Below are positions 21,775-33,100 of a DNA stretch of 64,000 nt, one piece after another (the stretch's first letter is position 1; each line of letters opens with the position of its first letter). The position numbers were made by a program, and so were the translations under genes. The stretch is from Mermis nigrescens (Eukaryota > Nematoda > Enoplea > Mermithida > Mermithidae), in NCBI GenBank assembly GCA_036768485.1, contig JAVLUZ010000740.1, positions 186,001-250,000 on the forward strand, given 5' to 3'. The notes beneath the pieces were generated by a model that saw only the letters and a program-made list of their open reading frames with translations, was not told the DNA's origin and did not search any database.

Positions 21775-22135
21775 AAAAATTCTGGCGGTCCGATAGGGCC
21801 AAATAGCACCAAAAATTCAATTCTAGGGATCCATCGATTTTCGGTTGTCTTTCAAATTCTAGTAGACCCAGCCAGTCCCATCCACACCTGGGCGTGGGGG
21901 TTTGGAGGTATACAACCCCCCCCAAAAAAAACCAAAATACCCCCCAGAATTCAATTTTTGAAATTTTTTTCTCGTTTTTTTCGCAATGTTTTGATGCCAA
22001 TGGATATTGCTTGATGAGAATCGTCGAAAAATGATGTTTTTGTCGCCATACCACCATTTTTAAGGCCATTTTTTGGCCTTCAAAAAATCTTTAACCCCCC
22101 CCCAGAATTTTCTTGCTGCCCACGTATGGACCCAT
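21775..22135 (-). mobile_element. Family B and B2 repeats, abutting
   Basis: A B2 piece (TTCTGGCGGTCC, ATTCAATTCTAGG) runs into a - strand B copy from CCACACCTGGGCGTGGG to TTGCTGCCCACGTATGG. Confidence 0.7.
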
Positions 22136-22661
22136 CATGCCCATGTGTGCACGCACTAAGCTCGATCTCGCTCGCTTGCTTCTGTTTCTGGCACTCGTAT
22201 TGTGATTGACCCGTTCTATTTTATTTTCACCAGGAGTGACATTTTTCGATTAAATTTTTTGTGAGCGAAATGCGACAAAAAAAGTTTCTAAACGTCATTG
22301 GTTTAATGCAACAGAACACATCTGAACCGCATAAATGAAATGGATTTTACCTAGCTAGTCTGTTTCAGAGACTTTTTTACAGTAAGGTGATTCAAAACCA
22401 GTAAAAATTGAAAACGTAAGTGTAAGGCCTTTCATCTGGTTAGTGGTGATGCAAAGTGCTCAGGGGCTAGTTGCACAATGCCTACATTAGACCAAAAGTC
22501 GATTTTAGGGCAGAAAGCCGACTTTGCGAAAGCACACTTTTAGTTTTGGGTTGCACAAACCCTACTTTTGCAAAAATCCCTCAAAGCAGACTTTCCTGAA
22601 GGCTCTCTGGCAAAGATACATATCTAACGACCGCTCTTTGGACGCGTTCGTTGTTTATTTG

Positions 22662-22910
22662 TTAATGGCTCATTGTGTTATCAATGAAATTGTTGAGGAT
22701 GCTACAATTCATAAAATTTGAGTCTTTAAGTTCTGTTGTCATAGTCCACATGAGCAGTACATCGTCCAAAGCTTCCGCCTTGTGTTTGATTAATGCTGCG
22801 TGCAAATCGGTAGAAAATAGTTTGGCCAAATATTGCTCAATCAACTCGATCGGCAAAAGCCGCTCCTTTTCAGATAACGGCCAAATTTTTTGACGAGAAT
22901 CTTCCGACAT
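22662..22910 (-). pseudogene. Myb/SANT-like protein of the outer Harbinger element (fragment)
   Basis: About 82 residues starting MSEDSRQKIWPLSEKERLL, with a helical pattern LLPIELIEQYLAKLF and a K-A-E-A-L-DDV segment that resembles the first two helices of the Myb/SANT-like DNA-binding protein encoded beside the transposase in PIF/Harbinger elements. The third helix is not evident. The assignment rests on context as much as on sequence. Confidence 0.45.
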
Positions 22911-23601
22911 AAGACTAAGAAAAATGTTTGTTTTTAAACACCGCTTGTGAACCAAAATTTGGCAGGTTTTGGGTCATTTGTACAAATTATGCATTTTAGG
23001 GCGTTTTTATATGAAAATCGGAGAATCTCTGATAGAAAATAAAATCTTAGTAGTGAGGTAAACGCACGCGTAGGTGTTTTTGTTTTGACTTATTTTTCCA
23101 AACAAAAATTACCATTTTGTTTTTATGCTGCCTGTTTATGTAATGGCACCGCTGGTCATAAAAAATAATAGCTTTCGTGACCTATTGAGTTTCGCACTTA
23201 TTTCCTATATTTTTGACTATAAATAGCTACGAAATTGCAATGCGCTATCTTCCTTTGATATGCAAAACTGCAAAACACATTATCCTTTGATCTGCGCCAA
23301 AGTCGGCTCCAGAAGTCGACTTTGCAAAGTCAAAGTCAAAGGGTTGTGCAAATGATTTTTCAAAGCTGACTTTGCAAAGTCTGCATTCAGGAGCCGGTTT
23401 CACAATGCGTACTTTAGCGTGAAAGTCGACTTTAAAAGGCAAAGTTGACTTTTTAAGACCCAACTTTGAATTCTTCGGTTTCACAAAGCATCAAAGTCGA
23501 CTCAGCGTGCAAAGTCGACTTTGGAAAAACGAGCATTTCCAAAGATAGGTTGGACCGCCCTTTGAAACCAAAGTCAACCTCATTTTATATTTGTTTGTGT
23601 C

Positions 23602-23757
23602 ATGGCTCGTCGTGTTGTAGCTGAAATTCTAAAAAATTTACGCAGAAAACGATTCAGAGATGCATTAGATCCCTTTGATGGCTATTCCGAAGATGAAATT
23701 TACTCTAGATATCGGTTTCCTAGTCATATTATAATTGAAATTACTCATATATGTTGA
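23602..23757 (+). pseudogene. HARBI1-like transposase, N-terminal fragment
   Basis: A 51-residue frame from MARRVVAEILKN, with RFRDALDPFDGYSEDEIYSR and YRFPSHIIIEIT. This is the N-terminal signature of Harbinger transposases (R-D-P then a D/E-rich turn, then RYRF before a helix). A TGA ends it before the DDE catalytic core, which is absent. The transposase normally acts with the Myb-like partner, encoded divergently here. Confidence 0.7.
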
Positions 23758-23881
23758 TAGTTGTTGTACTTATTTGTAATAGTAAACGTATGTCTTTTCC
23801 GTCAGCATGCTCTGCTTCAGAATCGTTTTAAGCTCGTTTATGGTCATTTTTAAAATATATATAGCAATGCAGAAAAACTTG

Positions 23882-23883
<2 letters not shown>

Positions 23884-23968
<85 letters not shown>
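23884..23968. repeat. (TA)n microsatellite
   Basis: About 85 bases of TA within the inner Harbinger element. Confidence 0.97.
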
Positions 23969-23969
<1 letters not shown>

Positions 23970-24384
23970 CCTAGTGCATATGAGAATATAAAGCTTCGTA
24001 TAAGGTGTTAAATGTTTAACCGTTTGAAATAAAATTATCTGATTCACTATTGGTCATTTCAAAGATGTTAATTATTATTATCGGTCACCCGCTTCTTTAT
24101 CATGAGAATTTTAGCGGTTGCGGGTGCCAAAAAAGGAGCGGGTAATAGTGGGTGTGAATATTCGCTGCATTCCTAAAAAGAGCATTTGTATTTATATTTA
24201 TAAATTATTCTATTGAATTTACTTCGCCGATTTTCTGTGAGCTGAGATAGCTTCACGACCTTTGAAGTCATGTTTTGCCAGCATTTTTTGATTTGTTGCC
24301 ACGAGCGTTTTACAGTCGATTGAGCGTTTATTTCGTTAGCAATCTTGAAAAATTACGCTTATAATTTTTATCGACATTTGAATT

Positions 24385-24546
24385 TTATTCAGTATAAAAT
24401 CTAACTTTTTGCCAAGCACCGACTTTCCTTTTCATCGATTCAGCTTTCATATCTTTCGTAAATAAGTCGGCTTCATTAGCTTCAACCAATTCCAAAACTA
24501 TCATTCGATCTCTGTCCGTCAACGCTGTCAGTTTATTTGTTGACAT
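24385..24546 (-). pseudogene. Myb/SANT-like partner of the inner Harbinger (fragment)
   Basis: A 53-residue frame starting MSTNKLTALTDRDRM with ELVEANEADLFTKDMK and AWQKVRF. A further frame downstream on the same strand (about 24200-24290) contains RSWQQIKKCWQNM, typical of the third helix of this DNA-binding family. A stop and frame changes separate them. Confidence 0.6.
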
Positions 24547-25067
24547 TATTCAACGAACACCAACACAGCAAAAGAACTCTAACAACCACACCACAAGCAA
24601 GCCAAAGACAGCGAGCGACCAAGTAAACAAAGTCATTTACAACCCATTGATGCAGTTTAAACATCGATGCCGACTTTGGCGCTCCAAAGTTGACTTTGCA
24701 AACTCCAAAGTTGACTTGGAAAAGTCAAAGTCAAGCTCGTGTTGTGAAACTCGTTTTTGAAGTGGACTTTTCTAAGATGACTTTAGCGAGAAAAGTTGGC
24801 TTTATGCGGCCAAAGTAGACTTTGCCAAAGACGCTATTGTGAAACTGGCCCCAGGTCTTGAAAGTCGGCTCTACTATAAAGTCAGCTTTAGCAAAGTCGC
24901 CATCGTACAACTGGCCCCAGTATCCAAATCTCTGCTATTCAATAAAAGTAGGAGAGATAAAAAGCTTTATTGAGATAAAAATATGTATTTACGCGGGCTA
25001 CGACGTTTTGGCGCCAGCAACTTATAAATTATTCCAATTAAATCAATTTTGAAGCAGTTTTAAAATC

Positions 25068-27989
25068 ATAGGTTGCGCGATAGCGCTCTCTATAATATAC
25101 TTGGCCTCCTTTTTTCTTATATGTTCATCACAGCGAGTGCGAAATTTCCCCCCCCCCTCACAGCTTTAACGGCACACATCTGGGAGGTGCTGTTTTTTTA
25201 ATCGATAGATGATAAAAAAATTCGGTGACGGTTTTTTTGTTTACACACAATACCGAGTTAGCAATGAGCGTGTAAAGTGTAAACCGAAAAATCAAATAAT
25301 TTGCGGAGGGCCAATTTTTTCAAAATGTTGCATCCAAGCTGTAGATTACGAATCTGACCTTAAAATTTTTTTACACTCGATGTTTGTTGCATAAAAGTGT
25401 AAAGTATACGTGTTTTTTACTCTTTGCGTGCCCTTCAGCTTATCTAACTCAATTTTGGTTTCTGTGCAGTCCAATCAGTTTTATAATGTAGAGGGTTGCA
25501 AAATCTCAAAACCGGATTTTTTTGTTTTTCTTATAATGCAATATTTCTATATCTGTGATCGTTTTAGTGTAAAGCGTTCGAGACGAAAAACGATAATTTT
25601 TCAACTACTCCGCTAAGTAGGCGGAACATGCTAATTATGCTTAAAAGGTGCCCTGACCTTAGCGTTACAGATCCCAGCTTATTTTGTTTCTATACACCCA
25701 ATATTGCGGTATAAGCACAAGTGTAAAGTTTACACCGAGAAGCATTTTTGCGCCCAGAGCGTCGTAGATGATGAATTTTTTAAAATGTTCTCCGTAAGGT
25801 CAGAATAACGAATCTGACCTTCAAACTTTTCTACAGCCAGTGTTTGTTGAGGTATGAAGAGGTGAACGTTGAATTATACCTACACCTATTTTCTAATGCC
25901 GATAGATAACTCCGTATTGCATATTGTTTGATCAGATTTTCCTTATTTCAGAGGTTTTTGACTCTCTTTAATAAATAACTACTTTTATCATCATAAATGC
26001 ACTATTCTTAAACTTCAGTAGAATGATGAATATTTTTCAAAATAGTATAATCAAGCTGAAATCTCCCAATATGCCGAGTTGGCGCAGTGGTTGACAACTC
26101 CGTTCTCGGATGCGGTCTTAAGAAATGAATGATGGTTCGAATCTACTGAATGCTGTCTTTTTTATTTTTTTAATTCTCTCGGCAAAACCATGCACTTCAT
26201 TTGACTTATTCATCTATTTAGGTTCTGCAGATAGCACTTTTTTGCTTTTTAAATTTCGCCTCAGTTCTCGAATGGGAGCAGAAAGAGTGCGAAAATCGGG
26301 GGGGGGATGAAAAGACACATTTTGGCCGAGATTTCGACTTGTTTATGTCTGCCAACAACTCCGGTTATGAGTTTAAGGAAATTTTTTCTGACAGATATGT
26401 ACTACGGATCAAGGGCTATCTTGTGCTTACCAGCAAACTTTTCTACAATCAATACGCAGTTAATACCAGGGTTTTAAACTTTACACTCTAGTGAATGAGT
26501 AAAAAACAGATTTTGTCCAAGATTTCTCTGCAAATTTTTTCGGTTATGAGTTGGGATGGATTGAATAAAATAGAAATAAAGTAACTTCTAATGGCTACAC
26601 GTCGAAGCAAGCCGCGTTCAAAAAAAACGTAATATTGAGTTGTTTATGGGGTGTAAAGTTCGAAATCTGAGGTGTAAAGTGAGCGAAAAAACAGGATTTT
26701 TTCGTATTTTCATTGGTTAATCATATCAAATATTTTGTGGAACATAAGTTTGGCACATACAAACGTACTACAATCAAAGGGCAACAAACTGGCCCGAACC
26801 GAATTTATTTACATTCAATTAGGTTCAGATTTTTAAAGTTTACAATGTGGTGGACAGTGGAAAATACGTGTTTGTACATTTTTTGTTCGCCACTTTCTCT
26901 GTTCAGAAGTCGGACGAGGTCGAATAAGATAAAAATAAAGTACTTTCTAAGGGGTACGCGTCACAGCGAATCGCGTTTGTTTACATCAGTATTTAGCTTT
27001 TTCGGGAGGTGTAAAGTCAAAAAATAAGGGACTTACACGTGTTTCTGCCTTGTTTTTTCTGTCAAGCTCTGGGTTATGAGTCTGGACATAATCTCAAGTC
27101 TAAAAATGAACCAGAAACCAAATGTGATACGCCAGTTTGTTTGCACACAACAGTGACGTAAAGTGGTTGGCATGTGATACTTATTTTATTTATGTACTGA
27201 AATCACGCTAATTAAAAGTAGTGTACTAGCAAAGAAAAATGCTCCGATGGAACAAAAAAGATGAATATACTTGGAATTGTGGATTATTAAGGATGTAAAA
27301 GGAGGGGACTAGGAAAAATCTACTTAAAGTCGCAAAATCTGCTAAAAATCACACTTTCTCTAAGCAACGCTAAAAATCGAAGTATATTCTGCGGCCTCTA
27401 AAAAAGTGTCTTTTTTAAATAATGTTCAAAGTTTCAGATAAGAGTGTATAAACGGAATCTGTAATGTTTATTTTTTTAAATAGCTGGTAAGTAGCAACGC
27501 TGACTAGCTTCGTATCCTGATTGATTGAAAACTAAGTGGTATTGTATTTAAAGTTGTTTTATTTTGTTTTGAGCATTAAAGCAAGCAAGCAGGGGCCGAT
27601 TGATTAGTGCACACAATCGTTAAGGGAGTGCTAGTGTACCTACATTAATCTGTTTCAAGTCATCAAGTCAACTTACGCGTTTCCTACTGTTTTAAACCAT
27701 TCATTCAATTGGCTTAGAAAGACTGTCAGTTTACTCAACATCATTTCCCATAGCTACTGCGTAGCTAACGTGCTGCTTTTTCAATCATTTTATGGTTAAA
27801 TATTTATTTTAATCTGTCGGCCGCAGAATATACTTCGATTTTTAGCGTTGCTTAGAGAAAGTGTGATTTTTAGCAGATTTTGCGACTTTAAGTAGATTTT
27901 TCCTAGTCCCCTCCTTTTACATCCTTAATAATCCACAATTCCAAGTATATTCGTCTTTTTTGTTCCATCGGAGCATTTTTCTTTGCTAG
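25068..27989 (+). mobile_element. Family A, copy 2 (internally shortened)
   Basis: The head hairpin is worn (TAGGTTGCGC-GATA-GCGCTCTCTA). The body then follows copy 1 at roughly 90 % by eye through the tRNA-like segment (26079-26144) and the repeat AAAGGGCAACAAACTGGCCC, with deletions, to the palindromic element at 27226-27989. Confidence 0.8.
27226..27989. mobile_element. 760-bp palindromic TIR element, copy 2
   Basis: A 764-bp copy with TA on both sides (TA-CTAGCAAAG ... CTTTGCTAG-TA), so a Tc1/mariner-type TA target is likely. The arms match copy 1. Confidence 0.82.
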
Positions 27990-28269
27990 TAAATTATATA
28001 TTCAGAAAGTAGGTTCTACAAGCTACAAAATAACATATTGTTCTTTTCGATTCGATGAGTATTCATTTGTGTACGACTGAAAAACTGTGGAAAATCCAGT
28101 GTATTTTTAGATGCATTTAATAATCTCACTAAATTCAAAGATATTCTGAACGTAATTTATAACATCACGCAGAGAATTGAATGGGCTTTCACAATCTGTA
28201 TTATACTTTAATAATAAATATAATATGAATAATTAATAATATTACAAAGAGTGTGGCGCCAAAACGTCC

Positions 28270-29290
28270 AATTCCGGTATTTAAATACACCTACATAAAC
28301 ATGTTATTTAGGTACATCTGGGTAGAGTTAGTGCATTATATGAAATTTGCATATGGGCAGTGGACGGACACTAGTTGTTAGTAGCGCATAAATATGTATA
28401 TGACAAGATATTAGTACAGCTAACGCACAAACGAGTATAAAGCATTAAAAAATTATCATACAAGCGGAATACAAAAATGATTGGCACATGTAGTCATTGT
28501 AGACTAAACTTCAAGCGTCCGATCTACTCCAAACTCGGCGCTGAGCTTTTCCGTCCGTGTGATGCATAGTAAAAAATCCTGATTGATTGCATACCGACAT
28601 AAGCATAAATGTAGCACACTTATGCATATGCACATGCATTCATATCTATGTAGTAGTAGATACCATGGAAGGCCGAAATCCTCTATCTTTTGATAGGACG
28701 CAATATCACAACTTCAATGAGCAGCAGCTCAGTGATGAGAAGTATGCACCTTGCATATCTTTAAAGTCTCGTCTGCTTAACTTTTTAATTTGAATAAGCT
28801 CTAGAAAACAGAAGAAAAAATTATAAAGCAAGGCTAATACCGAAATAGCAGACTGTCGTTTGAGCAAATTCGATCAAAAATGTGAACGTCATATTTCCAA
28901 GAAAAGTACTGCTGACATATTTTTCTTAGAAAATACGATAAATTGCTCGTAAGTTATATTCACAGATAGTATGTCCAAAGTTAAGTTTAGTCTTTGAGTC
29001 AGTCACATACATATGGCAAGACTTAAAAATTTTATATTAATAGAGCCCACGTGGCCCGCCCAAACAGCAGTTCAGATATTGAAATAGCATAAAAAATTAT
29101 TTTATTTATAATTATATACATTAATTGACACTTAAAGACAATTCGAAGCAATTTTATAAAAATATTTCGATTAATTACCCTTTCTGTCCTCATTCCTAAT
29201 TTATTCTTCCTCGCCAAAAATTATTATTTCCGTCTGGGTTAAAGATCTCCCGACGTGTAGTCTAGATTAAAAATAAAACATGCGGACCAC
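28270..29290. other. Intergenic sequence without recognised gene
   Basis: AT-rich. Short frames give no recognisable protein. A worn B-like remnant (CCCTCAGAATTAAATT, GCTGCCCATGTACG) follows at 29300-29400. Confidence 0.5.
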
Positions 29291-29553
29291 CGAAATATAA
29301 AAGAGCCCCAAAAATCCAAATACCCCTCAGAATTAAATTAAATTTTTTACGATTTTGCCCCATCGAACCCCAAGGATTTTGATTGCTGCCCATGTACGCA
29401 TACAGGTAAACCATCCGCCAGTCATCTGTCAACTATCTTAAAAGGTGTTTTTGGCCTTCCATCTAGCACTGATTACATAGATATTGTAGACGTAGAATTT
29501 ATACCGACTATTAAAATGACTAAGTCCGTGATCAGCCGACGTGGCATAAATAT

Positions 29554-30135
29554 TTATTGCGCAGAGCTGGCAGTGCTTCGATCGCTCATGCTGCGCAACG
29601 CGTGCACCAAGTCGTCGAAGTGCGGTCTTTGGCCCGGGTCCCTATGCCAGCACGACGTCATTACCTCCCAAATATGGTCAGACGCGTCGTCGGGCCTCGA
29701 CGGGTGGTTGCCGGCGCTGATAAACCTCGACAGCCCCATCGACGTAGCGGGCACTTTGGGGTCGTTGCTGTACGGCTCTTTGCCATTCTCGTAGACCTCC
29801 CACATTAGGATTCCGTAGCTCCAAACGTCGCTGGCGCACGTCCAACGGCGTTGTATAAAACATTCGGGCGCCATCCACTTCAGCGGCAATTTTTTTGAAT
29901 TTTTCAGTTCGTAGCCGCGGCCCGCTTCGTCGCGCCGACTCAGGCCGAAATCGCTCACCTTGGCCGTTATGGAGCCGGTCGGCGACCGGTTGATTAGAAT
30001 GTTGCGCGCGGCCAAGTCCCGGTGAATTATGTGATGCAAGTGCAAGTAACGCATGCCATTCGCCACCTGAGCGCATATTTTACACTTGCCACGCGGGGTC
30101 ACTGTTCCACGCCGTAGTAGTTTATCCAGCGACCC
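29554..30135 (-). CDS. SH2-kinase exon 5 (C-lobe)
   Basis: 582 nt after acceptor tcattgcag. Contains [40 protein letters not shown] and the closing [10 protein letters not shown] block, then about 25 further residues to TAA. It is GC-rich. The stop codon lies inside an AATAAA (29558-29553), the nearest poly(A) signal. Confidence 0.93.
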   Translation of the reverse strand, partial: GSLDKLLRRGTVTPRGKCKICAQVANGMRYLHLHHIIHRDLAARNILINRSPTGSITAKVSDFGLSRRDEAGRGYELKNSKKLPLKWMAPECFIQRRWTCASDVWSYGILMWEVYENGKEPYSNDPKVPATSMGLSRFISAGNHPSRPDDASDHIWEVMTSCWHRDPGQRPHFDDLVHALRSMSDRSTASSAQ

Positions 30136-33100
30136 CTGCAATGATGAACCTGTATATACAGTCAAACTCGGATAATGCGCACCACTCGTGGGTGTAGGGG
30201 TCTGGGAAAAGGGGGGTTGGATCCTTCGGAAATCCGGCGAATCTCCCCTCAAACTGGATAGACCCTTAAAACTGAATTTTCGGTATTATTTTTGACGATT
30301 TTACCCCATCCGACCTCCCAGAATTAGGCCTCTGCCCATCTATGATGCTACCACTTAGGGATCAAGGTTACAGGGGCTCATTAATACGAGTGCATGCATT
30401 ACGCATGTGAATTTGCACACTGATACATGTTTGCGCAACCATTCATGGGCGTGGGGATCTGGAGGGTTTGGACCCCGAGCATCTGGCGACTCCCCAAATC
30501 GATAAACCCACAGAATTAAATTTTGTTGATATTTCTGGCGATTTTGCCCCATCGCCCCACAGAACTTAGCTGCTGCCCATCTATGTACGCAACTGCCTTG
30601 TCAGCAGGTGTGTATTATCCGGAGTTTGTATTATTTGAGTCGACTCTTTTACATATGTACGAGTATGTACGAGTACGTTTTTGCATATGCTCAAGTGGAA
30701 GGTTAAAAGGCTACAAAAAACATAGAACTCGTATGATTTTCACGCGCGCATTTTTCAAACAGCAAGGTGAGCTGCTTTAAATTGAAAACTATAATCTGTT
30801 TCGAGATTTTTCACAAATTTGCTCCACATTTAGGCTACAGAAGTCACTAACAAGCCTATAAAGCTGAAAGAGTATCGTCCTGGACAATAACTCGATATAC
30901 TAATATCGTTCCTGTCGCATTACAAAACACTTTTGTAATAATGCGACAGTAACAATATTAGTAGGTATTTCGAGTTGTTTTTCAAAAATCTCTGAGGCAA
31001 ATGAAACGGACTAGGATCTTTTGAACAATTTCCCCGCCACCGTTTTTTGAGAGACGGAGTAAAGATACAGTAATCAAATGTCAGGTATGAATGTAAACAA
31101 TCTTTACTGACTTCTGCACAAAAAATTAAAGACAAGAAGTCTTAAGCTGATGTAAAGTTTCGTTACTGCAGCTATTATGAATCGGCCAAAAAACGATGGT
31201 GGAAAAATTGTTCAAAAAGTCTGCAACCTATAGTCCAAATATTTCTATAAAGTGTGGCTCAAGATATTGAAAGCGTAATCTAAGAACTTGATCTTCTTAA
31301 AAGATATTTTTGTTCATTTTTCTTAAAAAATGAAAAAAATCCAAAAATGATCACTTTGTCACCCATACACAGTTGTTACTCAAAATTTTAGTCTAGAGAA
31401 GTCATTAATTCAATCCAGAGTACATATGTAGGATTCAGTCGGTTGACTCAAAGTTACTTTTAAATTTGGTTCTTATTTCACAAAAAAATCCCAACATAAA
31501 ATGACTATTTTTTACTCAACTCTCTCGTAGTAAGTAGTCACCATACATGGGCAGCAACCGCATATCTGAAGGTCTGAAAGGGGCAAAACTGGCAAATATA
31601 TCGCAAAAAAATGGCAAAAACCAATAAAGAAGTTCTATCGTAAGCTGCGGGGAGTATTTCGGATTCTCGGAGGGGTCTAAACCGCTGGTGAAAAATATAT
31701 TTTTAATGTTGCCATACCTCTGACTAGACTAAAACTTAGGTACCTCGGCTCATGGACCCGTAAGTAAAAAGTAATGGGATCGAGATACAACGTTATCATA
31801 TTAGACAAGTTAATTTTTTATCTTTTGAATGCATAATTTCATAATATTTTGTTAATACATGATATTTCTCCCAAATACGGAGCAACCCTGAAGCGAAATG
31901 AAAATCATATGTGTAAGTACCTATTTCGTTGAAGTAAATATAAATGTTATTTGCAGGCAAAGTTCAAACACGAGATCAGTGTCCGTTTTCTACATATATT
32001 CCTAGGATTAAGCCAGACTTCATGTTCAAAGATGCGTGATCTGGCTAATGTATGACTTAAACCGATTTCCACATGAGTGGATTTAAGTCGAGCTTAGACC
32101 TAACGAAGATGTTAAAACATATAATAAACATAATTTAAATCTGCCTATATTTATAATGTACTGACTTTCGACTTAAGCCAGAAAATATAGGAACCAGACC
32201 CAGTATCAAGAATGGTGATTCAAATATATTAATAGGCACGTAGCTGGCCGTCCTATTTTTGGGGGGGAACAACACCGATCTTAAGGGGACTTAGCCCAAA
32301 AAGGCCAAATGTAGCACATAATAACGTTTTAAAAGTCATATTTTTCTGATTTTTCTGAATTTGGGGGGTCGGACAATATGTGGGCAGCACCGAAATTCTG
32401 GAGGGCGCAAGATTTTTCAAAAGTCAAAAAATGGCCTTAAAAATTGTGGTATGGCGAAAAAACACCATTTTCAAACGTTTCTCATCGAGCACTATCCATT
32501 GGCATAAAAAATTGCGAAAAAAAAACAAAAAAAAATTTCAAAAATCGAATTCCGGGGGTGGAATTTTGGTTTTTCTGGGGGGTTTGGTTTTTCGAGTGGT
32601 GCATACCCCTTAAACCCCCCACGCCCAGGTGTGGTCCGGACCCCCCATTCCCCCCAGAGATACGTGCCTGTATATTAATGCGTGATTCCAAATTTCAGGA
32701 TTTATTAGAAGAAGTTTATGTAAAGGCAACTGGACCTGATTAACCAATTCGAGAAGAATCTTCAACATTTTGTCATCTTTTTTGTTGGGCACTACGGAAC
32801 CAACAAATTGCACAATATTTTCGTGCATCATCGATCTCATCATGTCGAGTTCCTTCTGAAATGCATCTCGTTCTGTTGGCGATACCGAGTCCTTTAATGT
32901 TTTCATAGCCGCAAATACATTTTCCGATTTTATTCGCACCTCAAAAGACAAGTTCCTGCATAGTTTATAAGGCAAACCGAAAAGCAAAAAATTAAAGATA
33001 AAGAAAGTCTGAATAATATTTATCTGAGTAATATAACAATGTGCAGATATAAGTTTGATGTAAAGGTTTTTATATACGAGTAAACATACTTTATAAACTT

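Larger units (their letters stand above)
23390..24852. mobile_element. Harbinger-like element, inner
   Basis: A 1463-bp unit with ends GGAGCCGGTTTCACAATGCG and the inverse ATTGTGAAACTGGCCCC, close in sequence to the outer element's ends. Subterminal AAAGTCGACTTT blocks lie at both ends. It keeps the start of a transposase on + and of a Myb-like gene on -, with the middle replaced by a (TA)n tract and other sequence, so it is an internally deleted copy. Confidence 0.72.
22463..24918. mobile_element. Harbinger-like element, outer
   Basis: Ends GGGGCTAGTTGCACAATG and its inverse CATCGTACAACTGGCCCC bound 2456 bp. Subterminal runs of AAAGTCGACTTTG repeats follow each end. The ends and the encoded Myb-like fragment fit PIF/Harbinger elements. 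A second, related element (23390-24852) lies inside, so the outer unit alone is about 1 kb. No clear 3-bp target duplication is visible. Confidence 0.7.
25002..28268. repeat. 15-bp inverted repeat enclosing family A copy 2
   Basis: GACGTTTTGGCGCCA at 25002-25016 and its exact inverse TGGCGCCAAAACGTC at 28254-28268 bracket a family A copy. A related GACGTTTGGGCGCGACC array lies before copy 3 at 41088. This may be a larger TIR element that received, or carries, family A. Confidence 0.5.

Noticed and set aside
32940..33089. Kinase exons 3 and 4 as one uninterrupted exon
   Set aside because: The 150 bases between are open in frame but encode an AT-rich hydrophobic stretch in the middle of the kinase N-lobe. 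Removing them with gtatgt...tttgag gives the normal GEVYK to AAMK spacing.
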